Assembly: GCA_031272885.1 (NCBI GenBank)
Contig: JAISSX010000057.1
Coordinates: 62,001 to 126,000, forward strand
Direction: 5' to 3'
From: Bifidobacteriaceae bacterium
GTDB lineage: Bacteria > Actinomycetota > Actinomycetes > Actinomycetales > WQXJ01
Length of the DNA: 64,000 bases
Below the pieces are notes generated by a model that was not told the origin of the DNA, searched no databases, and was given only the letters and a program-made list of their open reading frames with translations. The position numbers and the translations under genes were made by a program. Positions 32,862 through 41,506 of the stretch are shown here, in pieces; within the stretch, counting starts at the first letter, position 1, and every line of letters begins with the position of its first letter.

Positions 32862-34724
32862 ATGGCGGTAGACATAGCCGGCCACAAGCTGCAGGTGGGC
32901 AGCGAGGCCGTACCGCTGCTGTCCGGCCAGGTGGACTACTGGCTGCACCCGGCCCCCTTCTGGGACCGCATCCTGACCGCCGTCAAGGACATCGGCCTGC
33001 CCATGGTGGCCTGCTACGTGCCCTGGAACTACCACCAACTGGAAGACGGCCGCTTCGACTTCACCGGCCGCACCGACCCAAGCCGCAACCTGGCCGGCTT
33101 CCTGGACCAGGCCGCCGCCCTGGGGTTGAAGGTCTTCCTACGCCCCGGCCCGTGGATCTACGACTTCTTCATGGACGGCGGTGTGCCGCTGGCCGCCTCC
33201 CAATACCACCGGCTGGACCCGCGTTTCCTGGAGGCCGCCCGCGGCTACCTGGAGGCGGTAGCCAGGGTGGTGCGGCCCCGCCTGGCCGCGGCCGGCGGAC
33301 CCGTGGTGTTGATCCAGGTGGACAACGAGATAGAGCCGCTGGCCACCCAGCGCGGTGATTCGGGCGGGCTGGCCGGCCCGGACGACCAGGTGGGGCCAAG
33401 CTACGGCACCCAGTTGGCTTCGTTTGCCGTGGCGGGGGTGGGCACGTTGGCGGACGCCACCGCCCAGGGCCCGGCCGCCGTCATGGAATACCACCGCCGC
33501 TACAGCACGCTGTACGCCCAGACCATGACGGATCTGTTCCGGGAGGTGGGCCTGACCGGGCCCCTGACCCTGAACGTCTTCATGAACCTGGAGCCGCAGT
33601 CCAACGCCGACTTCGCCCGGCTGGTGCCACTGGTGGGCGGCGACTACTGGGGCAAGAACCACCTGCCCTGGGACCAGTTGCTGCTGTTCTCGCGCCACGT
33701 CCGCCACCTGCGGACCACCACCGGCACACCCTATTCAGCCGAATTCCAGTCCGTCACCATCAACCAGTTCGTGGCCCAAGGCACTGAAGACGTCATCACG
33801 CCGGACAACACCCTGTACCTGGGCCTGTTGGGCATGCTGCTGGGGTTGAAGGGCTGGAACTGGTACACCATCGCCGAACGCTCGTCGCTGTACTTTGCGC
33901 CCATCAACCAATTCGGCGGCCGGGTGCCAGGCTACTTCGAGCCCTACCAGCGGCTGCACCGCCTGTTCCTTGACCTGGATTGGCCCACCTGGGAGCCTTT
34001 GGATGACCTGGTGATGTGGTTCGACCGGGCCTCCTTCCGCCGCCAGATGCGCTACCGCCAACCGCTTGACCAGCCATTTTGGGCCATCACCGAGATTGCT
34101 GGCGGGCCCTGGCTGCAAGCCTTCGAAGCCATCCACTTGGGTGACTGTGACGCCGCCTTGTTCGATCCAGAAGCGGCCCACAACCCACCCGTGGCCGGCC
34201 GGGTCATGGTGGTAGCCGGTGGCGGGCCCGAGCGCGGTGGCGACCAGGCGCGGCTGCGGGCCATGGCCACCGAACACGGCACCGTGCTGGTGTTCGTGGG
34301 GGCACCACCCGAAGGCGGGGCGTTCCCGGAACTGAGCCGGGCGACATCGGACACCGGCTTTGTCCGGCTGGGCCGGGGACGAGCGGTGGTGGTAGATCCA
34401 GCGGCCGCGCCCGCCGGCGTTATAGAGGCCTTGACGGCCGCCGGGGTGCGCCAGAAGGCGGCCTCCGGGCGGCCGCGGGTGCTGTCGTCGGCCTGGACGC
34501 GCGGGCCGGAACGCCTAGTGGTGGCACTCAACACCACCGGCGAGGCGGCCCCCGGGCCGTTCAAGCTGGACCTGGCCGGGCTGGGGCTTGACCCAGAGGC
34601 GTGGTACCGAGTGTCGTGGTGCCTGGCCGGCGTTTGGGCCGAGGTGCCCGGGGCCGAATTGGCGGCGCTGGAACTGCCGTTGGGGCCCTACCAGGGCGAA
34701 GTGGTGCGGATCGGGCCGCTGTAG
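32862..34724 (+). CDS. GH35-like beta-galactosidase
   Basis: 620 residues from ATG 32862, picked because GAGGAAG is 8 bases upstream; a GTG six bases earlier is too close. The N-terminal TIM barrel carries GH35 landmarks: AVKDIGLPMVACYVPWNYHQ, GRFDFTGRTDPSRNLAGFL, VFLRPGPWIYDFFMDGGVPL, the acid/base motif QVDNEIEP and a likely nucleophile in YSAEFQS. There is no signal peptide, so it acts on imported oligosaccharides. It is divergent from the rhamnosidase operon across a LacI-type site, suggesting shared induction by a plant or mucin-type glycan; transporter genes are not in the window. Confidence 0.84.
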   Translation: MAVDIAGHKLQVGSEAVPLLSGQVDYWLHPAPFWDRILTAVKDIGLPMVACYVPWNYHQLEDGRFDFTGRTDPSRNLAGFLDQAAALGLKVFLRPGPWIYDFFMDGGVPLAASQYHRLDPRFLEAARGYLEAVARVVRPRLAAAGGPVVLIQVDNEIEPLATQRGDSGGLAGPDDQVGPSYGTQLASFAVAGVGTLADATAQGPAAVMEYHRRYSTLYAQTMTDLFREVGLTGPLTLNVFMNLEPQSNADFARLVPLVGGDYWGKNHLPWDQLLLFSRHVRHLRTTTGTPYSAEFQSVTINQFVAQGTEDVITPDNTLYLGLLGMLLGLKGWNWYTIAERSSLYFAPINQFGGRVPGYFEPYQRLHRLFLDLDWPTWEPLDDLVMWFDRASFRRQMRYRQPLDQPFWAITEIAGGPWLQAFEAIHLGDCDAALFDPEAAHNPPVAGRVMVVAGGGPERGGDQARLRAMATEHGTVLVFVGAPPEGGAFPELSRATSDTGFVRLGRGRAVVVDPAAAPAGVIEALTAAGVRQKAASGRPRVLSSAWTRGPERLVVALNTTGEAAPGPFKLDLAGLGLDPEAWYRVSWCLAGVWAEVPGAELAALELPLGPYQGEVVRIGPL

Positions 34725-34746
34725 GGCTAAGTCGCTGGGCCAAGCC

Positions 34747-34802
34747 GGCTTAGACCGGGGACAGCCGGGGACAGTTGGCGGGCTTAGACCGGGGACAGCC
34801 GG
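34747..34802. repeat. 22-bp direct repeat at the end of the ATP-grasp gene
   Basis: GGCTTAGACCGGGGACAGCC plus GG occurs at 34747-34768 and again at 34781-34802. The second copy contains the last codons and the stop of the ATP-grasp gene, so its 3' end appears to have been duplicated into the gap. The GGGGAC core recalls the repeat at 15011-15128. Confidence 0.7.
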
Positions 34803-35704
34803 CCGGCGATGGCGCGGCACACCTTGTCGATGCCGCCCGGCGCCAGTTCGGGGAACAGGGACGGTTCGGTCAACTCCAGTTCCAGGAGAACCGGTTGGCC
34901 ATCATTACCCACCACCACGTCCGCCCGCGCATAGAGGAACGGCCGGATCGGGTTGCCCATGGCCTCCATGGCGCCGCCCACCGCGAGTTCTCCCACTCGC
35001 ATCTCTTCCGGCGATGGCGTGTAGCCGCCCAACAGGGTTTCAGCCTGATACATCCGGTCACCTTCGGCCTGTTCGGGGCCGTGCAGCATGGCGTCCTTGC
35101 GCACCGCGTAGGCGAACTGGCCGTCCAAGAACACCATCGAGGTTTCGCCCTTCGTGTCCACCGACGGCAGGTAGCGCTGCAACATGACGGAACGGCCCTC
35201 CGCCATCAGGTGCAGGGCATGCTGGATGGCGCGGCCGCGCAGGTAGACGTCGTTGGCGGTGTAACGCCCAGCGCCGATAGCACCCGCCGAGACGGCCGGC
35301 TTCAAGACGAAATCCCCCAGGGCCGGGAAGCGCGTGTGCAGGCCGCGGGCACCCAGGTTGGCCTCCGGCTCCAACCAGATGGTGGGGACAATCGGCACGC
35401 CCAGCGCGGCCAGGTCCTTTAGGTAGTGCTTGTCGGTGTTCCATTCCAGCACCGAAGCCGGGTTGGCCAGGCGGGGGACAGACCGGGCCCAGGCCAGGAA
35501 CTCATCCCGGCGGCCGGCGTAATCCCAGGTGGAACGGACAATCGAGAGGTCAAACAGGTCCCAGTCCACCACCGGGTCATCCCACACCGCCGGCACTGCG
35601 GCAATGCCCATCGACTTGAGCCGGGGAATCAACACCGCGTCATAGGCCTCAAGAGTGGGGAACTGGCTACAGGTAACCAGGGCAACTACGGGCTGCTCTG
35701 ACAT
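34784..35704 (-). CDS. ATP-grasp family ligase
   Basis: 306 residues. ATP-grasp features include a pre-ATP-grasp domain (VALVTCSQFPTLEAYDAVLI), the nucleotide-binding segment FVLKPAVSAGAIGAGRY, LMAEGRSVMLQRYLPSVDTK and the metal-binding end PVLLELELTEPSLFPELA. This resembles glutathione synthetase/RimK-type enzymes that ligate an amino acid or peptide carboxylate to an amine. The real substrate is unknown. It stands alone, divergent from a secreted FG-GAP protein, so no pathway is suggested. Confidence 0.84.
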   Translation of the reverse strand: MSEQPVVALVTCSQFPTLEAYDAVLIPRLKSMGIAAVPAVWDDPVVDWDLFDLSIVRSTWDYAGRRDEFLAWARSVPRLANPASVLEWNTDKHYLKDLAALGVPIVPTIWLEPEANLGARGLHTRFPALGDFVLKPAVSAGAIGAGRYTANDVYLRGRAIQHALHLMAEGRSVMLQRYLPSVDTKGETSMVFLDGQFAYAVRKDAMLHGPEQAEGDRMYQAETLLGGYTPSPEEMRVGELAVGGAMEAMGNPIRPFLYARADVVVGNDGQPVLLELELTEPSLFPELAPGGIDKVCRAIAGRLSPV

Positions 35705-35899
35705 CGGACTCCTCGCGGGGGTGCTGGCGCGGCGGCTGGTGCTCCAAGCATAGTTGGCCGCTCCCTGGTCGGGGCTGACAGGGGCCTGGCCGGCGCCGGC
35801 GGGCAGGCCATAGGACTACCGCATGCGAAGTGGCGTTGGCAGGCTGGCAGAATGGGATCATCCCCGCAAGGCCCCAACCAAACTGAAAGAGCCCCCATC

Positions 35900-37105
35900 A
35901 TGGCTAAGACCAGGATTCGCCCCTCCCGGGCAGCCGTTGCCATCACCGCTGCCGCGCTGGCCGCTGCCGGTTCCCTAGCACTGACCGCGGCCGATCCGGC
36001 TGCACCCGCCGCCGTGGCCGGCGGTGACCCCGATTGCGGCATCACGTCGATGACGCTGTCACCCGACCTGAACAGCGACGGCCGCGGCGAGTTGCTGACC
36101 GTGGACGCCATCGGCGACATGGTGATTTGGCGGTTCAACAAGGGCAACACGCTCGGCGCGCCGCGGACACTGGAAACCGGCGTCTTCGAAGACATCTATG
36201 GCCCAGGCGATTGGGACGGAGACGGCAGGGGTGATGTCCTGTCGATCAGCTTCGGCGGCGGCCTGCGGCTGCGCTCCGGCGACGGCTGGGGCTGGCTCGA
36301 CACGGCACGGAACATCGGCCACGGCTGGATGGCGTTCCGCATGATCCCGGCCGGTGACCTGACCCAAGACGGCGCCGGCGACCTGCTGGCCATCGACACG
36401 CAGGGCCGGCTCTGGCTCTATTCCGGCAACGGCTGGGGCGGTTTCAAGACCGAAGTCAAACAAGTCGGTCAAGGCTGGAAAGGCTTGGATCTATACGCCG
36501 CTGGTGACCTGAACAAGGACGGCACCAACGACATCTTGGCGGTCCTACCGGACGGCACCTTGTGGGCGTACAACGGCCGCGGCAACGGCACCTTCTCAAC
36601 CCCGAAACAGGTTGGCCGAGGCTGGGGCCAATTCGAACTGGTGGCCGGCGCGGACCTGAACGGCGACGGCCGGGCGGACATCGTGGGCCGCAACAACCAG
36701 ACCGGCGAGCTGTACTACTACCAGGGCAATGGCGGCGGTTCGTTCCAGGCCGCCAAGCTGATCGGCACCGGCTTCCAGGCCAGTTCAAGCTGCTACAGCG
36801 CCAGCCCTGCCGCCGTCTACCCCAACATCACCGACACGACCGCCCTGTGCCAGTGGATCAGCAGCCCCGAAAACAGCGTCCTAGACTCGAACGACTGGGC
36901 GGCCTTCAGGCGGCTCATCGAGGGCATGGCCCCGGTTGCTCCAGCCGACCTGCAGGACGACATCACCGTGTATCTCGACTACTTGGATGCCTTGGATGCC
37001 TGGCAGACCGTTGGCGTCACCACCGACCGATTGGATGCGGCATTCGCCGGCGCCGACCAAGCTCTTTCCACCATCATCGAAGCTGTCTGGCAGTGCCACC
37101 TCTAG
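35900..37105 (+). CDS. Secreted FG-GAP/VCBS-repeat protein with C-terminal extension
   Basis: 401 residues from ATG 35900. Signal peptide at 1-40 (IRPSRAAVAITAAALAAAGS, cleavage likely after AVAG or nearby). Five beta-propeller repeats carry calcium-binding loops such as DLNSDGRGELL, DWDGDGRGDVL, DLTQDGAGDLL, DLNKDGTNDIL and DLNGDGRADIV. A roughly 100-residue helical C-terminal extension with cysteine-containing segments (SSCYSA, ALCQWISS, WQCHL) is absent from the following paralogue. Extracellular binding or adhesion is the usual inference; no enzymatic domain is visible. Confidence 0.88.
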   Translation: MAKTRIRPSRAAVAITAAALAAAGSLALTAADPAAPAAVAGGDPDCGITSMTLSPDLNSDGRGELLTVDAIGDMVIWRFNKGNTLGAPRTLETGVFEDIYGPGDWDGDGRGDVLSISFGGGLRLRSGDGWGWLDTARNIGHGWMAFRMIPAGDLTQDGAGDLLAIDTQGRLWLYSGNGWGGFKTEVKQVGQGWKGLDLYAAGDLNKDGTNDILAVLPDGTLWAYNGRGNGTFSTPKQVGRGWGQFELVAGADLNGDGRADIVGRNNQTGELYYYQGNGGGSFQAAKLIGTGFQASSSCYSASPAAVYPNITDTTALCQWISSPENSVLDSNDWAAFRRLIEGMAPVAPADLQDDITVYLDYLDALDAWQTVGVTTDRLDAAFAGADQALSTIIEAVWQCHL

Positions 37106-37218
37106 CCGCAGGCCAGGGGCGCCATCGGCAGGCCCAAAGGCCGTGGCGGTTTAGAGAACAGACTGATAGAAACAAGGCTGTTCCCCGCTAGCCCTCATCG
37201 AACAGAAGGATGTCACTC

Positions 37219-38118
37219 ATGGCACACGCCAAGTCTCGCCTGTCACGGGCCGCCGCGGCTTTCGCAGTGGCCGCCGTCGCTGCCGCCGGTGCCACCTTCC
37301 CGGTGGGTGACGCCCCTGCCGCCGATGCCGCCGCCGTCACCGCCTGCGGTTTCACCGACCTGCAGCTTTCACCCGATTTGGACGGTGACGGCTACGGGGA
37401 CCTGCTGGGCGTCCGGTCCGATGGCGCCCTGTTGCGGTGGTCTTTCACCGCCGAGTCCACCCTCGGTGACTCTAACCTGCTGGCCGCATCCGGTTTCGCC
37501 GGGCACAAGGTCTACGGCCCGGGTGACTGGAACGGCGACGGCTACAACGATGTCGTGTCGGTTGACCCTTCCGGCCTGCTGTGGCTTTACGTGAACGACG
37601 GCAAGGGCGGGATCGGGCCGCGGCTGGAGATCGGGCACGGCTGGGTCCCGTTCAGGATCATCCCGGCTGGTGACATGAACGTGGACGGCGCCAATGACCT
37701 TCTGGCGATCGACCAGCAGGGCCGGTTGTGGCTGTACATGGGCACAGGCAGGGGTGGTTTCAAACCGCAGCCGAAGCCGGTTGGCCAAGGCTGGATCAAC
37801 ATTGAGCTGTACGCCGCCGGCGATCTGGCCAAGGATGGCGTCAACGACATCCTGGCGATCCGCCAAGACGGCACCTTGTGGGCGTACAACGGCCGTGGCA
37901 ACGGCACGTTCACCGTCGCCAGGAACGTTGGCCGCGGCTGGGGTGCCTTCGAACTGGAATCCGGAGCCGACCTGAACGGCGACGGCCGGGCCGACATCGT
38001 GGGCCGCAACAACGCCACTGGTGACCTGTTCTACTACCAGGGCAACGGCGGCGGTTCGTTCCAGGCCGCCAAGCTGATCGGCACCGGCTTCGGCGCCACC
38101 AACAACTGCAAACCCTGA
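37219..38118 (+). CDS. Secreted FG-GAP/VCBS-repeat protein (paralogue)
   Basis: 299 residues from ATG 37219, with AGAAGGA eight bases upstream; an ATG nine bases earlier overlaps that site. Signal peptide at about 1-38. Five FG-GAP repeats follow (DLDGDGYGDLL, DWNGDGYNDVV, DMNVDGANDLL, DLAKDGVNDIL, DLNGDGRADIV). It is a tandem duplicate of the preceding gene without the C-terminal extension; the final repeat is nearly identical in DNA to that gene's last repeat. Both are probably released into the medium since no anchor is seen. Confidence 0.88.
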   Translation: MAHAKSRLSRAAAAFAVAAVAAAGATFPVGDAPAADAAAVTACGFTDLQLSPDLDGDGYGDLLGVRSDGALLRWSFTAESTLGDSNLLAASGFAGHKVYGPGDWNGDGYNDVVSVDPSGLLWLYVNDGKGGIGPRLEIGHGWVPFRIIPAGDMNVDGANDLLAIDQQGRLWLYMGTGRGGFKPQPKPVGQGWINIELYAAGDLAKDGVNDILAIRQDGTLWAYNGRGNGTFTVARNVGRGWGAFELESGADLNGDGRADIVGRNNATGDLFYYQGNGGGSFQAAKLIGTGFGATNNCKP

Positions 38119-38228
38119 CGTGGGCAAGTCTTAGGGCAGGTTTAGGGCACGCGGCCGGGTTCGAGGGACCGCGCGTGTCCGATGGCGCGGCGTCTGTTAG
38201 TGCATATGCCCAGGTCAGGGGCCAAGAG

Positions 38229-38310
38229 TGCGCCGGGCGGGACTTGAACCCGCACGCCCGAAGACACAAGAACCTAAATCTTGCGCGTCTGCCAATTCCG
38301 CCACCGGCGC
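38229..38310 (-). tRNA. tRNA-Leu (anticodon UAG)
   Basis: 82 nt on the minus strand without encoded CCA. The acceptor stem GCGCCGG pairs with CCGGCGC; a long variable arm (TGTCTTCGGGCG) marks a class II tRNA; the T-arm contains GGTTCAAGTCC. The anticodon stem CAAGA/TCTTG encloses loop TTTAGGT, giving anticodon TAG, which reads CUA/CUN leucine codons. Confidence 0.95.
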
Positions 38311-38358
38311 CTGCAACAAAGGGCGCCCACCGCCGTGGACGCCCCTGGACTGTTGCAG

Positions 38359-38431
<73 letters not shown>

Positions 38432-38482
38432 GCGGTCACATAGCCTAACACGGCGCGGACCCGGGGCAACACGACGATGAGA

Positions 38483-38917
38483 CTACAAGTACATGCCGGT
38501 GCCCTCGGCGCCGGGTGTGTCTTCTGCCACACCGTGGACGTCGCGTTCCCGCAGCAACAGGTAGGTTTGGCCGCCCAGTTCGATCTCGGCCCGGTCTTCC
38601 GGATCGAACAGCACCCTGTCGCCCACCGCCACCTGGCGCACGTGGGCGCCCGCGCCCACCACGAAAGCCCAGGCCAGCCGTTTCCCGACGGCGGCCGTGG
38701 CCGGTATCAGGATGCCGCCGGCCGAACGCCGCTCGGCTGACTCGGCATCGAGCAACACCAGCAGGCGGTCGCCCAGCAGCCGCACCGGCAACGGCCCTTC
38801 GGGCAGCTTGACCGGCGCCGGTGGCTGCGGTGCCGGGGCCGTTGGGCCGCCATCGGGCACGGCCACCTGGGCCGCTTCCTCTGGCGCCGCGGCCTTCCCA
38901 GCCGAGGCCGGGCTCAC
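38483..38917 (-). CDS. GroES-like co-chaperonin-fold protein with N-terminal extension
   Basis: 144 residues from GTG 38917. A Pro/Ala-rich extension of about 45 residues precedes a GroES-type domain: PVRLLGDRLLVLLDAESAER, GGILIPATA, VGKRLAWAFVVGAGAHVRQV, AVGDRVLFDPEDRAEIELGG. Normal GroES is about 97 residues with no such extension, and no groEL is adjacent. The start overlaps the stop of the DUF3618 gene by two bases, so translation is coupled. It may assist folding or serve another role; family membership is good, function is open. Confidence 0.8.
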   Translation of the reverse strand: MSPASAGKAAAPEEAAQVAVPDGGPTAPAPQPPAPVKLPEGPLPVRLLGDRLLVLLDAESAERRSAGGILIPATAAVGKRLAWAFVVGAGAHVRQVAVGDRVLFDPEDRAEIELGGQTYLLLRERDVHGVAEDTPGAEGTGMYL

Positions 38918-39183
38918 TTGCCGCGCCTCGCCGCCCGGACGGTGATCAGGGTGGCGATCAACGCCAGCACGCCCGCAGCGGCCACCAGTAGTGACGGCTT
39001 CGGCTTGCCGGCCTCGTCCAACGTGGCGGCCTTGACCTTGGCCGAAGCCTCGGTCTTGGCCCGCCTGGTCAGCGCCGATGGCGCCAGTTCGGCCTTCAGT
39101 TCACCGACGGCTTCTGCCACGATCCGCTGCTTTTCGGCCAGCGACTTCATCAGTTGCTCGGGTGAGGGGGATGACTTGCCCAT
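38914..39183 (-). CDS. DUF3618-family small membrane protein
   Basis: 89 residues. The N-terminal half (SPEQLMKSLAEKQRIVAEAV, GELKAELAPSALTRRAKTEA) is a long amphipathic helix of the DUF3618 type. One transmembrane helix at about 65-83 (LLVAAAGVLALIATLITVRA) is followed by the basic tail ARRGK. Likely a bitopic protein with the helix facing the cytoplasm. Function unknown; it is common in actinomycetes and often lies beside small chaperone or peroxiredoxin genes. Coupled to the GroES-like gene. Confidence 0.82.
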   Translation of the reverse strand: MGKSSPSPEQLMKSLAEKQRIVAEAVGELKAELAPSALTRRAKTEASAKVKAATLDEAGKPKPSLLVAAAGVLALIATLITVRAARRGK

Positions 39184-39243
39184 GCCCCCAGCCTAATCGC
39201 CGCCAACCAGGACCAACAGCCATGCAGTGGTTGCACCGCAGGC

Positions 39244-39269
39244 GATCCCGGGTCAAGCCCGGGATGACC
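39244..39269. repeat. REP-like palindrome overlapping the rdgB stop
   Basis: ATCCCGGG-tcaag-CCCGGGAT (39245-39265) plus flanks is the reverse complement of the unit at 14918-14942. The rdgB TGA (39253-39255) falls in the loop of this palindrome, so the last residues of RdgB are encoded by the repeat. Confidence 0.8.
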
Positions 39270-39957
39270 GGGGCGCCCGCGTCGCCTTGGCCCCCTTCGG
39301 GGCCGGCGCCGGTACCGCCAGTTGCGCAATCAACGGCGCCAGCGCCCGCAGGGCCTGGCCGCGGTGGGAAATGGCGTTCTTCTGCTCGGCCGTCAGTTCG
39401 GCCGAGGTCTTGGTGTAGCCATCGGGCACCAGGATCGGGTCATAGCCGAACCCTCCCTCGCCGCGCGGCGCTCGCGCCAGCGTGCCCGGCATCTGGCCGG
39501 TCTGCACCACCACGCGGCCGTCGGGCATGGCCAGGCAGGCGGCGCATTCGAACCAGGCGCCGCGGTACTTGTCCGGCACATCCTGTAACTGGTCCAGCAG
39601 CAGGGCCAGGTTGGCGGCATCGTCGCCGTGGCTGCCTGCCCACCGGGCGGAAAAGACCCCAGGCGCGCCCCCCAGCACTTCCACGCACAGGCCGGAATCA
39701 TCGGCCAAGGCCGGCAGGCCGGTCGCCGCCACCACCGCCCGCGCCTTCAGCAGGGCGTTCTGCTGGAACGTAATGCCATCCTCCACCGGCGAGGCCAACC
39801 CCAGGTCACCGGACGTCACCAGTTCCAACCCGCCCAGGGCATCGACCCCGGGCGCACTCAGGATCTCGGTCACTTCGCGCAGCTTGTGCGGATTCGCAGT
39901 CGCCAACACCAGGCGCGGCCAGTTGGGGGCCACCTTGACGCCGGTCCGGTTCACCAT
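39253..39957 (-). CDS. rdgB: XTP/dITP diphosphatase (RdgB/HAM1)
   Basis: 234 residues from ATG 39957 (GGAGG seven bases upstream); the start overlaps the rph stop. Motifs: [69 protein letters not shown] and [11 protein letters not shown]. It hydrolyses non-canonical purine triphosphates such as ITP and XTP to keep them out of DNA. The C-terminal tail after about residue 215 is Ala/Pro/Arg-rich, and its final six or so residues and stop come from an inserted REP-like palindrome. Confidence 0.94.
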   Translation of the reverse strand: MVNRTGVKVAPNWPRLVLATANPHKLREVTEILSAPGVDALGGLELVTSGDLGLASPVEDGITFQQNALLKARAVVAATGLPALADDSGLCVEVLGGAPGVFSARWAGSHGDDAANLALLLDQLQDVPDKYRGAWFECAACLAMPDGRVVVQTGQMPGTLARAPRGEGGFGYDPILVPDGYTKTSAELTAEQKNAISHRGQALRALAPLIAQLAVPAPAPKGAKATRAPRSSRA

Positions 39958-40691
39958 CCCAGCACCTCCCGCTGCACCCGGCACAGCTCGCCGCAACCCT
40001 CCAGCGCCAAGTCCAGCAGCCGGTTCAGTTCGGTCCGTGAGAACGGGGCGTGTTCCGCCGTGCCCTGCACCTCAACAAACCGGCCGTCCGCGGTGGCCAC
40101 CACATTCATGTCGGTTTCGGCCCGCACGTCTTCCTCGTACGGCAGGTCCAGCACCGGCGTACCGGCCACAATGCCCACCGAGACGGCGGCCACCTGACCC
40201 GTCAGGACGTGGGCGGCATCGGCCAGGTAGCCTTTGCCTGAAGCCCAGGCCACCGCGTCCGCCAAGGCCACGTAAGCACCCGTAATCGAAGCCGTCCGGG
40301 TGCCGCCGTCCGCCTGCAGCACGTCACAGTCCAGAATCAGCGTGTTCTCACCCAGCGCCTTCATGTCCACCACGGACCGCAGCGCCCGGCCCACCAACCG
40401 GGAGATCTCATGGGTGCGCCCGCCGATCTTGCCGCGCACAGCTTCCCGCTCGGACCGTTCGGTGGTGGCCCGCGGCAACATGGCGTATTCGGCCGTCACC
40501 CAGCCTTCGCCCAGCCCCTTGCGCCACCGCGGCACACCCGGTGTCAGCGATGCCGCGCACAACACGCGGGTGCCGCCCACCTCGATCAACGCCGAACCTT
40601 CGGCCGTGTCCAGCCAGCCTCGGGTGATGGTGACCGGCCGCAACTCGGCCACGCCACGGCCATCGGCCCGCGTGAAGGAAGTACTCCCCAT
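39951..40691 (-). CDS. rph: Ribonuclease PH
   Basis: 246 residues from ATG 40691. Features: [92 protein letters not shown] and [17 protein letters not shown]. It is a phosphate-dependent 3'-5' exonuclease that trims tRNA 3' ends. It is part of the murI-MBL-rph-rdgB run, a common actinobacterial order; the rdgB start overlaps its stop. Confidence 0.96.
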   Translation of the reverse strand: MGSTSFTRADGRGVAELRPVTITRGWLDTAEGSALIEVGGTRVLCAASLTPGVPRWRKGLGEGWVTAEYAMLPRATTERSEREAVRGKIGGRTHEISRLVGRALRSVVDMKALGENTLILDCDVLQADGGTRTASITGAYVALADAVAWASGKGYLADAAHVLTGQVAAVSVGIVAGTPVLDLPYEEDVRAETDMNVVATADGRFVEVQGTAEHAPFSRTELNRLLDLALEGCGELCRVQREVLGW

Positions 40692-40723
40692 GTTTCTTCG
40701 CCCTCTAACTCTTATCCAACACT

Positions 40724-41506
40724 TCAGAACACGTAGGACGCCCGCGGCCGCGCCACATGGACCGGCCCCGCATATGCCATCTCCGTTTCCTGCAGTGTGT
40801 CCGCCGGGTCGTTCCACGGCGGCAGGTGCGTCAACACGACCCGTTTGGCCTGCGCCTGGCTGGCTACCCGGCCGGCCCGCAGGCCCGTCAGGTGAACCCC
40901 CCTGAACGCGTCGCGGCCCTCTTGGAAGGCCGCCTCGATCAACAGCAGGTCCGCCCCGGCCGCCACCTTGGTCAGGCCAGGGCATTCATCGGTGTCGCCC
41001 GAAAACGCGAACACGCTGGTCCGCCCCGGCCGCACCGAATTGGGGCCAACCACCCGCAGGCCCCACGCCTCCACCGGGTGCAGCACCCGGTAGGGTGTGG
41101 CCACCATCGGTCCCACCTGGAACGGTTCGCCCTCCTGGAATGGCACCACCCGCAGGTCCCCCTCCGAGTTCGGATCGGCCGAATACTGCATCGCCTTCAA
41201 CTGGCGGGCCGTGTCCGCCGGGCCGTACACCGGCAGGGTGTCCATGACGGCCCCCGGCCGGTACTTCGCGTACACCGCCAGGCCGGTCAGGTCGGCGCAA
41301 TGGTCGGGGTGCAGGTGGCTCAGCGCCACCGCGTCCACCGCCTCCGGTTGAATCAGGGTTTGCAGCGGCCCGAAGGCGCCAGAACCGAGGTCCAACACCA
41401 GGCTCCACAATCGGCCCACCTTGTCGCGGGTCTGCAGCAGGTAGCTGGAAGCGGACGAGGCCGGCCCGGCCAGGGAGCCGGAGCAGCCCACAATGGTCAG
41501 TCTCAT
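40724..41506 (-). CDS. MBL-fold metal-dependent hydrolase
   Basis: 260 residues from ATG 41506, inside a four-base overlap with the murI stop; GGAGG lies upstream. Metal-binding motif [11 protein letters not shown] is clear, with FSGDTDEC and LTHLPPW as later ligands. It resembles RNase Z-like or phosphodiesterase-like beta-lactamase-fold enzymes of actinomycetes that sit between murI and rph. Actual substrate unknown; tRNA processing or cyclic nucleotide hydrolysis are possibilities suggested only by family and neighbours. Confidence 0.88.
   Translation of the reverse strand: MRLTIVGCSGSLAGPASSASSYLLQTRDKVGRLWSLVLDLGSGAFGPLQTLIQPEAVDAVALSHLHPDHCADLTGLAVYAKYRPGAVMDTLPVYGPADTARQLKAMQYSADPNSEGDLRVVPFQEGEPFQVGPMVATPYRVLHPVEAWGLRVVGPNSVRPGRTSVFAFSGDTDECPGLTKVAAGADLLLIEAAFQEGRDAFRGVHLTGLRAGRVASQAQAKRVVLTHLPPWNDPADTLQETEMAYAGPVHVARPRASYVF

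Noticed and set aside
28571-33358. Very long open frame (about 1595 codons) on the plus strand
   Set aside because: It lies antisense to the GH78 and second hydrolase genes and even crosses the start of the GH35-like gene. Its translation is Gly/Arg/His/Gln-rich without any domain, as expected for the complement of GC-rich genes.
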